Origin: Phoronis australis
Lineage: Eukaryota > Phoronida > Phoronidae
NCBI GenBank assembly: GCA_002633005.1
Contig: NMRA01000127.1
Coordinates: 783,682-847,681, forward strand
Length of the DNA: 64,000 nucleotides
Direction of reading: 5' to 3'
The notes under the pieces are model-generated. The model was not told the DNA's origin. It did no database searches and worked only from the letters and a program-made list of their open reading frames with translations. Of the stretch, positions 12,483-23,800 are shown one piece after another. The stretch's first letter is position 1; each line of letters begins with the position of its first letter. The translations under genes and the position numbers were made by a program.

Positions 12483-13189
12483 TGTTGTGAGATACGTCAA
12501 ACAAATATAATGAAGATATCCTTTCACATAACCTGCTGGATTACAGGTCATTTTTGGGTTTGAGGTTAATTGTTATTTTTCTAGGCCCGACACTTTACTC
12601 CGAGTTGAACGTAAAACGCAACTGTATTCCAGTTCTGGCCTTGGATTTTTGGCCCAGGTCTAATTTGCCACCCATCAGGGCGACTTTGAAGCTTTGAGAA
12701 TCACTTTTGCAACTTTTTGCAAAAATTGTTAAGTCATGATATTAACTTATTGATAGAGGTCTTTTCAGGCTGTGCTGCATATGGTATTTCTAGATATGGT
12801 GTTATCTCTCCTCTTTTGTGGCAATTTTGGGTGTTAGAAAAATACCTCGTGTCCGTGGCATAAGGTTACATATTTTTGTGTGGGGCATTGTTCTAAATGC
12901 CTCACTCTTCAGTCCATGTGTGTCTGAGGTGTTAAAAAATTGACAATGGAAATTATTTCACTTCTTCATTTATCATGGGAGGTAAAACAAATTTTGTTTA
13001 CATCAAATTCTGCATGGAATAGTATCATATTTCAATAAAACCTCTTCTATATTTGATATTTAGCTGGACTGGTGGAATATTGTAATGTTGTTGTACCAAG
13101 CTGATTGTATATAATGCTATAAATTATTTATATATAGTGTGGGGACTACAGGCAACCTGAAATTGCCTTCCATGACATTAATTTATTAC

Positions 13190-14485
13190 TATGCGCCCAC
13201 ATATATATAGTGAGGGCGCATCTTGTCATCATCCCTGTTCCGGCATTCAACATCTGGTACTGCATCTTGCAAATACCTTGAGAATTGGGAGATGCTATTT
13301 GGTGAAACTGACAACAGATGGCGACAAGTTTCAGAGCAGTCCAACTACGGCATGTGTCCCCTAGTGGCAGTGTGATTTTTTTACGTTTGCCTTTGTATTT
13401 CGGAGTTCTTTGGTGGATTTTCATGAAATTCAGATTATATATTTTTATTAAAGAGACAGTAATGCCTTTTTATTTTCGGATACATTTGATGTATTCCGAG
13501 TCACCAAGTAGCCATTTTAATTATTTTCGAGCCTATTTTTTGGCGTCCATCTCTCTATTTTCAAAACTGCTAAAAGTATCATAATTAAAATTGCCACTTG
13601 CTCCCTCCTAAAAGACTATGGATGATGTTGATTATTGTACAAGCCCAGCTGCTGTGGTGTTCCATTGTAGCAGTTTTATTTCTTGTGTCCTGGGTTTATG
13701 TTCTTAACCCATCGCAGGATTTTTGTGAAATTTGGCCTGTTTTCCTATGAATTTGGCTATGAGGGACAATTATTTTTGGACGTATCAGATTACTGCTGTG
13801 CCTCCTAGTGACATTTTTTATGTTTGCCTCTGTATCTTCATAGTTACATGACAGATTTCAAGAAATTTGGCAAATAGGCATCTGTTAAGAGCATGGCGAG
13901 GTTTTCTCATTATCAGATTAATTCAGAATATTCTGCATCGCCTAGTTGCCATTTTCATTGTTTATAAATCTGTTGCTTTGAGGTCTGGGTCTCTATTTGC
14001 CAAATTACTTTTAGGATGATTATGAAAATTGGCATACACATTCCTAATTCATGGGCAGCGCAGCAGTGAAAAAATGGAGGGGGGCCCAGCCCCTATGGTG
14101 CGCCGCACATGGCTGATTTTGGTTACTGTAATTCCCTCTTGTGACAAGTTTATTCTATGCGTCTATCTTCTTAACCCCTTGCAGGAAAGTTGTTAATTGT
14201 GTTCCTATGAACATGGCTGGGGATGGCAACTTCCCACTTGTGCTGTGCTTCATAGCCGCAATTCTATTTTTACATTAGTGTCTGTATCCTTAGAGTTCCT
14301 GGATAGTTTTTCATGAAATTTGTCAAATAAGTTTCTGTTAGGGAGACTGGACTTTCCTATTTTTCCCCAGGTTTGGTATATTTGCATCACTTAGTGGCCA
14401 CTTTTATAATACTAATAAACTCCCATAGAAGCATACGGTTTGCGATGCAGCCATGGGCCATTCCAACGCTTTTCGTTGCTCTTGT
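13190..14485 (+). repeat. F1 dispersed repeat, copy a
   Basis: The left end has the hairpin atgcgcccacatatat...gggcgcat followed by catc..ctgttccggca. The right end has taataaactcccatag, a gcatac.gtttgcgatgca box, and ttccaacgc...gttgctcttg. The interior repeats short blocks containing ctagtggcattttt, ttgaagg..gatttttatgaaatttgg-type and tctgtat phrases at roughly 150-bp spacing. It has no ORF and is probably a non-autonomous element. Confidence 0.6.
14051..14110. repeat. Small GC-rich hairpin element inside F1 copy a
   Basis: Left end atgggcagcgcagcagtg, right end tggtgcgccgcacat; the ends are imperfect inverted repeats around gaaaaaatgg and ggggggccc. Related hairpins are at 18770-18822, 33377-33444 and 33450-33515. 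Confidence 0.55.
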
Positions 14486-15059
14486 TGTTGTTTATTTGTC
14501 TGTGTTATGCCAGTCAAGTCCTGTGGCAGAGAACTAGCAATTCATTGACATACTCGTGTGAAAATGAGTGAACTATTTCAGGGACAAAGTAGATGAGTTT
14601 TCTGACAAAGATTCTTTTGCAGCTGATTATATTATAGGTTTTCGAAATTCACAAAACCACTCCGAATTTTGTGTTGTTCAGAACCACAACAGGTCGCCCA
14701 AGGAAGGGATAAATGGTGGTTTTGAGGTTTCTTTATTGAAAGGAAATTTGTTCAATAATTTTAAAATTTTTATGATCTAATGATATCTTCAAAGATATTG
14801 GGAGATTAGCTGTTCTGTATTTAAATTTTGATGGAGTGCTATCTCTCGAAATTGGACTATTTTAGGACTTTGTTGTTATATTGAACAGCTGTACCAGCAA
14901 GTTTAGTTATTCTTAAACAGCATTTTTGGCCAGCTTATAGTGTGAATTCAAACTGTCAGTGTGTTTCAGGCAGTTCCTTTCATTTGAAAAACAGTAGCAA
15001 AAGTTCAAATTTAAAACCCCCATGGAGATATCCGGCATCAGCCGACACTGAATAGGTAC

Positions 15060-16760
15060 GGTAAAATCTCATCAATTTCGGAAATCTGAGTTTCCAAAAT
15101 TGCCCTTTTATCATTTTTCAAGGTCACCCAATAAAATACGGACATGTCGCATTCGTTGACCTGTATATGGAAGTTTTCAAAATTTTGTGCGGTGGTAAAT
15201 ATAGTACTAAGCTTGAACGTAGTAAAGCACTAATTTGGTACAATATATGTCATATATGACAAAAGCTAGGAAATAAGGTCAGATGTTGGACTTATTGTGT
15301 CCCAAATTGCTGAGATTTTACCGCAGTTGAATTTGAGGTCCATTTTTCTTTTGATCTTGTAGAATGATTTTTGGTCAATATGTTAAACGTCTTTTGTTAA
15401 GTTATTTTAATGGAGTTTCACCATTTACTCTAGCATTATACTTACCCTACTTTGGGTCTATGGTCATGGTCCTGGGGCTTGTTTCAATAGAATTTTGTGA
15501 CATTTTTACAGAGACTTACGGCAATTCGCACGAGTCTCCGTTTAGACTCTTTGTAAAAACGTCGTAAAGTTGCGACATTTTATTGAAGCAGGACTATTCT
15601 TAATTTATTATGATATTTATTGTTTTCCTGTTAATGACGTGGCAAAATCAACGATGTTAATTATTTGGAACTGGGTTTTGTTTCATTGGGTAAGGTTAAG
15701 TATTTTCTTTTTTTCTACTCTGTACGTTCTTCCATCGTGTTTCTGACAATCTGCTTTGTTGTCATCTGTATATAACTGGATGGTTATTAAACTGAGAAAC
15801 GATGTACGGACTTGTTTTTATTCTGTGGAATGTTCTCAAGTTGATGTGTCTGAAAAAAATCACTGCATCTTTCACTCCATTTGTTCCTGTGGACTGCATT
15901 CCACTGCAGTTCCGACATGTCAATTATAAAGCTAACAATTCCTGGCAACCAGTGCTCGTGAAAATGGAACCACATTGATTATCCACCATTTCTGTTCCGT
16001 AGAGGTTTCGTGTCGCGCTTGGGATACCTATGAAATACAGGGAAGGAACGAGGAAAGGTGTATGTTGTTGGTAAAAGCATATAACAGACTCCAAGATTAA
16101 CTGAATATACATCTAGGTGAAAAGAGATTCAATTTCACATTGGATTTTGTTCATTCTGTTTATATTAATAGTATCTGACGTGATTTATCGTCTGCAAGGT
16201 ATATTTATATATATGCATTTACACGCCCACACATATTAGGATGACAACGCACATAACTTACGGAAACGTGGCCTCGTCGGCAGCCATGACCAAGACACTA
16301 TCTTACACGCTTAGATCACCAGTAGCCCAGACACTGTCATAACTTTCAAATGCAGTCGAAATTTCTTTGGAACAAAAATCCATTGCTCAATACTACGAGA
16401 AAATAAAAACACCAAGCAAGTACAAAGAAAACCTTTCCAAGCAATGAGCTTAATCTTATTTATTTAAGGACTTTTAAAAACTTTTTTCGATCTACGGTTT
16501 GTAAGTCTGAATTTCATCAATGTCTTTACGAGTTATGATAGGCAAAAATCTTCTAAGTGTATTTTACTATTTGAGGATCGGATTACAGAGACAGACAACT
16601 TCAGGCTGCAATTAAATTCACTTAAATATCATCATTTCTTAAAGGCGAAGGCAACCTTTTTTCATGTCATTTTTAGCAAAAATGAGGTTCGTTGATTATC
16701 CCAGACATATTTTTCACTTATTTACTGCTTTTCGTAATTTAATTAATTACTCGTCGCCTA
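15060..16760. other. Intergenic, nothing recognised
   Basis: AT-rich sequence with short unrelated ORFs only. I see no splice-flanked coding segment, RNA gene or clear repeat boundary. Confidence 0.4.
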
Positions 16761-16769
16761 CTCCAGAAG

Positions 16770-16931
16770 TGACGTTTTGGGAGGCAAGAATTTCGCGCCA
16801 ATTTCTTTTCATATAGTCTGACTGTGAGAGAAGTCGAGTCAGTCACTGTTCTATCTCGGTTGTGATAAGGTCGGTCGTCGTTTGCTTTTGTTTACGAGTC
16901 AGTCAACATGCCACGCTGTTGCTGCGTGCCG
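16770..16931 (+). promoter_or_regulatory. Promoter-like segment and possible first exon (MPRCCCVP)
   Basis: A tgacgtttt CRE-like half site (about 16771) and tttcgcgccaat, an E2F-type site overlapping an inverted CCAAT-like box, lie 100-140 bp upstream of ATG 16908. The short frame MPRCCCVP is followed immediately by gtatgt, a usable donor. Many THAP-domain genes start with a short MPxxC..P exon, but no matching second exon was found, so this remains a guess. Confidence 0.25.
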
Positions 16932-17625
16932 GTATGTACTCATTATCGTCTTACACGCGCTTTGGGTACCTTGCGTCGCTTTTCGAAGGACACACTTCGC
17001 CGTACTTGGCTAGCTTGTTCAGTATTAGGTCTGAGCAGAAGTGAGATAGCAGCCATCCACAATCGTTCCGTTCCTTATGCAGTTACTCGCTTCAACCACA
17101 ACACAACTGTGCGCAGTTACGCTTCAAAAGGGTGTGCAGTACGCACTGCAAACGTTCCAGCTTCAACCACACGTTCAGCCTAACTTTTCACTCCCATCAA
17201 ACACGTTGAGAGCAATTTAGTGGCGGANGATCCAGGATTTTTATTCAAGGCTGGCCAGGGCAGATTATTAGCCACGATTTTGCACGTCACTAGCACACGG
17301 CGCACCTCCGAAGTGCCAAATGGAATCTGGGAGTGTTTTATTGAGGGGGGGCAATGATGTAAGACTGACAATGTTGCATCGATTCGTGAAGAAAATGTCC
17401 CTGTATCGAATTTTCCAGTTGCCATTCCCAAACTGATTTCTTCGAAATATACGACCTGGGCTTTTATTCAAAGATTTTATAGTATGTTTGCTTTATTCAG
17501 CCTGAGGAATCCGGTACTCTACAACTCGCTGGTTTCCTTTGTGCCGCTAGGTGGGGCGGTAGCCACTGGGCTAAGCACGCAGGGAACCAGCGAATCGTGA
17601 ACAATAGCTGGGTTGCGTAACACTG

Positions 17626-17758
17626 TCTCGCGAGATCAGCGAGAACGTCACTTTAACCACGCGCACTTTTGAAATCTTGCTTCGTCCATCGCGGAAATCT
17701 TTATATTTACAGCAGAGCAGATATGAGGCCTCGTGAGAGATGCAAGAAACGAATCAGG
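17626..17758 (+). promoter_or_regulatory. TCTCGCGAGA promoter motif and possible first coding exon
   Basis: The palindrome TCTCGCGAGA at 17626-17635 is a known core element of TATA-less animal promoters. About 90 bp downstream, ATG 17723 opens a 12-codon frame (MRPRERCKKRIR) ending exactly at donor AGG|GTAAGT (17758/17759), phase 0. It could be the start of the homeodomain-like gene whose recognised exons begin at about 20 kb; no exon link is proven. The segment sits between the single Ns at 17228 and 18769. Confidence 0.3.
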
Positions 17759-17844
17759 GTAAGTTGAATTTTTTTGCACTTTCCACCATTTTTTGCTTTT
17801 CACAGACCGAATTACATGGTTATCGGACGATCCATCGCCAGACG

Positions 17845-18768
17845 TAGGCAATGACCATCGCCTCTGTTGGCCCGAAGCAGAGGCGATGCAGAGGCTAGCC
17901 TATAGGCGCTCTGTACGCCGGAAGCTTTTCGACGAATTATGCCTCGCACCGACTAAACCATCAAAGTCACGCTGTTATAAATACCTTTTGCGCATAGAGG
18001 AACACTTTAGGAGGTTGTCGATGTGTTTAAGTCCTTCCAACTCGAACAAATACTCCCGTTATGAAACTTTTTCTTCGAGCAGTCCCTATTTCAGTTCCCA
18101 AAATCGTGAAATCAAAATTTTCATTTTTTTTAACCAGGCCGAAGGTCAGATGTTACGATCCTACCGGCGAACTTTGAAAGCTGAAGTTCCCGCCCTTTGC
18201 GTATGTGCTGCCGGGAACCATTCGTGCCGTGTTGTTAAACATTAAAATGTCAAATATGTGCACAAAGACTATTAAATGTCATATCAACAGCATTTATTTT
18301 TATCAAATACAAACAATAATTCATTGAAATACAAACAGTTTCAAGTAACGCCAATTAAAGACAAGTGGTGGCATTTTGGAAACGAACATTTGACTGACAA
18401 GACCGCAATGGCTCACCTTTGGCCTATTTAAAAATTTAGGTGATGAAGTCACATCACCTAGCGAGCGCGGTAAAAATTGGAGTGTGCGCAGTACAAAAAT
18501 TTTGATTTCACGATTTTGGGAACTGAAATAGGGACTGCTCGAAGAAAAAGTTTCATAACGGGAGTATTTGTTCGAGTTGGAAGGACTTAAACACATCGAC
18601 AACCTCCTAAGTTGTTCTTCTATGCGCAAAAGGTATTTATAACAACGTGACTTTGATGGTTCTAGTCGGTGCGAGGCATAATTCGCCGAAAAGCTTCCGG
18701 CGTACAGAGCGCCTATAGCCTCTACATCGCCTCTGCTTCGGGCCAACAGAGGCGATGGTCATTGCCTA
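17845..18768. repeat. Large inverted repeat (arms about 275 bp)
   Basis: 17845-18120 and 18495-18768 are inverted copies with few differences, separated by about 375 bp. The left arm carries aggcaatgaccatcgcctc and the right arm its complement, ending directly at the N at 18769. Both arms keep an open frame reading SKSRCYKYLLRIEE and SPSNSNKYSRYETF, once on each strand. This may be a foldback element, or an artefact of the join. Confidence 0.75.
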
Positions 18769-18769
18769 N

Positions 18770-18822
18770 GGGGGCTGAGGGGGCTTTAGCCCCCCACTTT
18801 TTTCAGCGCTGCACCGCCCATG
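18770..18822 (-). repeat. Truncated small GC-rich hairpin element
   Basis: Read on the minus strand it starts atgggcggtgcagcgctg, continues aaaaaagtggggggctaaag and is cut at the N. It matches the elements at 14051, 33377 and 33450. Confidence 0.5.
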
Positions 18823-18827
18823 ATATA

Positions 18828-19440
18828 TACCGTATATAATACAAGGTATGACACTTGGGACTTGGAATTCCACGGGTGCTTCACTTCTGCTGTCCATAGC
18901 AAACACATAAGTCAATAAATTTACACAAAACAGGTTCAACAAACCATGAGGAATTAATCTTTCTCCCAATACCATTTACTGTGTCCTGCTCCGCCAAGTT
19001 CGCAAGAAATTCGCGGTCAAAGCACAAAAATCTTCAGAAAAAGCCCGTGGATACCGACTCCCGTGTCCCATGGAAATTGCCGATTTGTCAGGAAATATCA
19101 TAACATTGGTAACTCCACACTTATCCAGATCACTTCGTAACCTTTCATGACAAATCAGCAACTGCCATTCATCCATAACTCATCGGAAAATTCCGTACCA
19201 TCCTTAACCTTCGTGTGGGACATGGGAGCTGCTCTGCACAGGCTTTTTGGGAAGATTTTTGTGCTTTGACTGTGAATTTCTTGCTAACTCGGTGGAGCAG
19301 GACACCGTAAATGGTATTCGGAGAAAGAAAAATTCCTCATGGTTTGTTGAACCTCTTAGTTTTTTTGCTATGGACTGCTGAAGTGAAGCACCCCTGGAAT
19401 TTCTAGTCCGGAGTGTCGTAACTTGTAGTATTACATGTGT
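18828..19440. repeat. Second large inverted repeat (foldback), arms about 230 bp
   Basis: 18828-19072 and 19213-19440 are imperfect inverted copies. Examples are ggtgcttcacttctgctgtc against its complement near 19385, and tcaaagcacaaaaatcttc near 19017 against the complement near 19250. The 140-bp centre is unique. It has no coding content I can support. Confidence 0.7.
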
Positions 19441-19599
19441 ATTGAGAACGATCAGAAGCTGAGGACGCCTGTGTAAGAATCATGCATACGAAGCCATGAA
19501 TCATATTTATGAACCCAAAAATCCCGCATACAAACAAAAAATTTCTGCATACAAACAAAAAATTACACGCAATGGGTAAAAGTCGAGTAAAGGGAGTCC

Positions 19600-20420
19600 C
19601 TCTTGAAAATGGCTGCCGGGAACCAGTTTTCACCAAGTAAGGGCAATGTCCGTTATTCTGTGAAAGCTGGATCCCGGTAGCCCAGGCCATAACTGAATAA
19701 CGGGCTTGTTTAGTGGATGAAACTGGTTCTCTAATTCAGGGACTGCTATATCCGACCAGTGCCTTCGACTTTTACCCAAAATGGCCTCCATCATCCAATT
19801 TCCACTGGAAAATGTCAGTAGACTTTATTCAGTGAAAACTGGTTCCTGGAAGCATGTGCTGTATGTTTACCGCTCCACCTGTTGTCACCATTTGTCCTTC
19901 CCCAATTTGGCTCTAATTCGCTCTCCCCAGTCACCATTAATTTGATGACGCACACGTCATGTGGTTCACTAAGCAAGATGACATGCCCAGAGCGCTGGAT
20001 ATTTGTGTTTGATATTCAAAATAGACTTTGAAGAGAATGTCATTGGCTTAGTGATTGATAATTACTGGATAGGAGAATTCGATTTAACAGAGGTGAGAAC
20101 TATGTATTGGGTAATAGTTTGATAGGTGGGTCCCTCCATAACTCCAAAACTAGCAATCTGGTACCTCATTGGTTTTGTCTTTTATTAATACTGCCATCCA
20201 GGTGTTGGGCGGTTTTAGATTCGACGTCACAGTCTTCACCGTCGCATTGCTACCTCAAACCACCAATTTAGTTGCAGGTGAATTTTAGCTACAAATGCAA
20301 GTTCTATATAGACAAGAAACCAAAATGGCTGTTGGGAAGTGTTTGCACTGGTATAGCGGCAATGGCCATTATTGAGTGAAAACTGGCTCCTGGCATCTGT
20401 TTTGGTTTTGTCATCATATT
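19600..20420. repeat. Scattered ccagttttcac / gtgaaaactgg boxes
   Basis: gggaaccagttttcaccaag near 19617, cagtgaaaactggttcctgg near 19836 and gagtgaaaactggctcctgg near 20373 are related in both orientations, each associated with an att-rich flank. They suggest fragments of one small foldback repeat. Confidence 0.35.
20025..20092 (+). CDS. Likely upstream exon of homeodomain-like gene
   Basis: An open segment ends at 20092 with donor gtgaga, phase 0, reading ENVIGLVIDNYWIGEFDLTE just before the splice. That is compatible with the phase-0 acceptor at 20713. The start is uncertain: acceptor atag (20024) needs phase 1, while cag at 19990 would give a longer phase-0 exon. There is no in-frame ATG, so the true start lies further upstream. 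Confidence 0.45.
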
Positions 20421-20712
20421 TTGTTTGAACAATAGCTGACATGTTAAAAAAGCTCAAGGACCAAATAAATACAACACCCTTTTATTTTGGACATATTTGC
20501 TGCCCATTGCTTGACATTAGTATAAATTTTTGTATTTTCAGCTGTGGGTTTGTTTCTGAAAACTTCATTTGCATTTCCAAGGTTCCTGTTTGTTTCATTA
20601 AATGTTAGTCAGATTCAGATTGATAGGTTTTTGTTCTGTGTCTTAGTAGTGGTTGCATTTTTCCTGATGGTTTGATGGACAATCTCAGTGCACTTTGATT
20701 GATTACTTTCAG

Positions 20713-20838
20713 ATAAACTTCTCAGATAGTGAAATCCTCATCTTACAGTCAGCTTGGGAGCAAGGGATGCGAAAAGAGAATTCTGCAGAAGTCAAGGAAA
20801 CTGCCAAGAAATTGGGTTGCTCAGAGAGACGAGTCAAG
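20713..20838 (+). CDS. Homeodomain-like gene, exon carrying helices 1-2
   Basis: Acceptor actttcag, donor gtgcag (weak but AG/GT), phase 0 both ends. It encodes INFSDSEILILQSAWEQGM and GCSERRVK: hydrophobic and Trp/Leu spacing of homeodomain helices 1 and 2 and the start of helix 3. Confidence 0.75.
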
Positions 20839-23800
20839 GTGCAGTGATCAATGGGATTTGTTTGTTAAGAATAATGAGCTCAAAACTTGCAGCAAGACCA
20901 AAATTAGACACAATTAGAAAGTTCACAATACTAACTGAAATAATGAAACAATAACATGCAGTTAAATGCACCTGAGTACTTTGTATGTTAGGGGCATATT
21001 ACGGTCATCTCTGCGTCTGGCATCTGCCTCCTGTATCTACCAAACCGCTTGTAGGATCATGAAAATTCGTAGGTCTATGTGTCTATCAAGGTGTTGCTGG
21101 CATCTGCTTCTCTATCCATACGACCCATCATTTTGAAATGTGGCGGATGTGTTTCAATAAAGACTAGAGGAGCACTGCTGACGTACTTTTTATGCGCCCA
21201 CATATTTATATGTGGTCGCATATTGCCGTCATCTCTGTCCGGCAGGCCTTCATGCAGCGTACGTCCTGGGCGTCCAAATGGACGCCCAGGACGTACGCAC
21301 TAATGTAGACGCCCTGGCAAGGACGCCCAATGTATCATTTGGACGCCCTGTCAATCAGATTTTCTCCAGTTTAGACACCCACATTGAAAGATTACCAAGA
21401 CTCCTAGTTAATCAAAGCAGGAAGTTGGTCCTTTCAACTGGGAAAGAAATATACAAAGTCTTTAAAATGTTGCAATATTCAAACTATTTGGTGGACCTGT
21501 CAATCATTAGCACGAGGTTGGTTGCCAGAGTGTCTGCTTTTTCAATAGACTCACATGCTATTGCCATTCTGTACTTTATATAGGGACATGGACCTTGCTT
21601 AACTCCAAACTGGTGTTTCAGAGCTGTAATTTCATGTACTTCATCTTTTTTTAAAAATACCAAAAGCAAAATAAATGTCATTATTTTAATAATATGATGT
21701 GCCGCAAGAATATCCCCATTTAAAATGTTTGAGTTTTCGCCTGTTTCATGCTTTTCTATGTGCGTCTAAAACGGAGCAGCAGTGACACCTGTTGTCAAAA
21801 TATAAACCATACATCANCAATACTCCCGTTGTCGGATTGCTTCGATGGATTTTGCGCCATCTAGTGGCCATTTTTACTATTTTCGAGTCGTTTTTTTGGC
21901 GTCTGCCCCTCTAACAATCAAACCACTCTAAGGATGATTGTGAAAATTGGCATGTATGGTCTTACTATGAAGAATACAGTTGACGATGATTTTCTGATGA
22001 CTTCGACTACTGTGTTGCCTCCTAGTGGCAGTTTTGTTTATTTTTGCACCATGGCTGTATCTCCTAAATGCTCCACAGGATCTTTATTAATTATAGCAAA
22101 TGTATTTATATAAAGTTGACAACAGACGACGACTTTCGGACAGATCGGCCTACTGGTGTGCCCTCTAGTGGCAATTTTATTAGTTTTTTACGTTAATTGC
22201 TATATTTTCAAAGGTACTTTACATATTTCCATAAAATTTGGCACATAGACATCCATTAGTGAGTTGATGCTAGCCATTCATATTGGGATTGATTCAAGGT
22301 TTTTTACGCCACCTATTGGCCATTATTGTTGTTTTTGAGTCTGTTTTGTGGCGTTCGTCCCTCTGTCAACCAAACCACTCTAAGGATGATTGTGAAAGTT
22401 GGCATGTAAAACTATGTACTTTCTATGAAGGGGACGGTTGCCGATGATTTTCTGATGACTTCGACTACTGTGGCGCCTCCTAGTGGCGTTTTTTTTTTTT
22501 TGCACCCCTACCTGTATCTCCTAAGCCCTCTGCAGGATCTTTATTAAATTTAGCACGTGTTTTTATATGAAATTAACAAGAGAAGATGACGACTTTTAGA
22601 CTGATTCGATGAACACTGTGCCCCCTAGTGCAATTTCCTTTTTTTGTTTTCCTCTGTTTCTCTGAAGTTTCGTTTTTTTTTGTTTTCCCTTTTTCTCTGA
22701 AGTTCCTCGACGAATTTTAATTAAAGTTGGTAAATGGCTTTCTTTTAAAAAACGATGACATCTTTTTGGTTTTCAGATGGATTCGATGTATTTTGCACCA
22801 GCTAGTGGCCATTTTAATGACACAAATAAACAACCCTAAAAGCACACCATTTGCGATGCATTCGTGGGCGCATTTCAACGTTCTGCATTGCTTTTGTTTG
22901 GATGATTTGAGTACTGCACTGCCACCTAATGGCAATTGAGCTCTTATTTATATACCTCAATTCATGTCGAATTCTTTAATGGACATTTTTCTGACTGCTG
23001 CATTTGCGTGTTTGAGCACGTTTTATATTTTGCCATTTGCGATGCACACCATTGCTTTCATGTTTATTCATTTTTTCTTTGCTGGTAAATTGTGAGGGTA
23101 CAAGTCTGTACCATATAGCCTAAAACGCCCTTTGTTCAGGGCTTGGAATTTTCCTCCTTTAAGAGGATTTCCCCGTTTTGGTTTCGATTTCTTCTCATTT
23201 AATTTCCAGTTCTCTCCTCTTTTTTATTATTTTTGGCTTTATTTAGACTATAACGTTCATTGCAGTTAAATTTTACAACACAAGCAGTATTTCTATCACA
23301 CAAGCCTATTTGTGGAACAATACATCACGTGGAAATTTTTCTTCTTTTTGTCAATGATTATTCCAAACCCTGTTTGTTGAAGTATTTGTGTCTTGTAATA
23401 ATTATTATTATAAAATTGTATGTAATCAAATGAAAATGAAACAGAATTACAGAAGATGGATTACAGGGATATTCCTGGACTGCGCCTTTGCGCCATTAAC
23501 GCATAAAATAAAAAGGCACAAAACGTTCAAACCTGGTCAAGAATATCCCTGGGATTATGTGGTACACTGAAAACTAGCCAATAAATGTAACCTCATATTG
23601 AGTGGTGCTGATCAAAGAGTATATTATCAATTTATTAGAGCCACTGTGATTGTCTGAGAATTTTAATAAATTTCAACCAAAATATACAGTTTATATTGGC
23701 ATTCTTTGATTCATGGTCTAGCTTTTTTGTTTGTAATCATTTATTTGCATTTTGGATTTTTATGTCACTTAAGTCTGAAAGTTTTGATTTTATTTCTCAG

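Larger units (their letters stand above)
20990..22945 (+). repeat. F1 dispersed repeat, copy b (with partial copy in front)
   Basis: The hairpin tatgcgcccacatatttata / tatgtggtcgcat (21191) starts the main copy. Boxes of the type cctagtggc..tttt recur near 21861, 22022, 22164, 22311, 22471, 22624, 22800 and 22922. The right-end signature aataaacaaccctaaaagca, gcgatgcattcgtgggcgca is at 22825-22875. A fragment of another 5' part occupies about 20990-21190. The copy is broken by a MITE fragment at 21242 and a single N at 21817. It lies in the first recognised intron of the homeodomain-like gene. Confidence 0.65.

Noticed and set aside
17793-18245. 150-residue + frame covering an inverted-repeat arm
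   Set aside because: The same protein phrase occurs on the opposite strand in the other arm; it could start from atg at 17740 via a 47-bp intron, but repeat origin is more likely and no domain was recognised.
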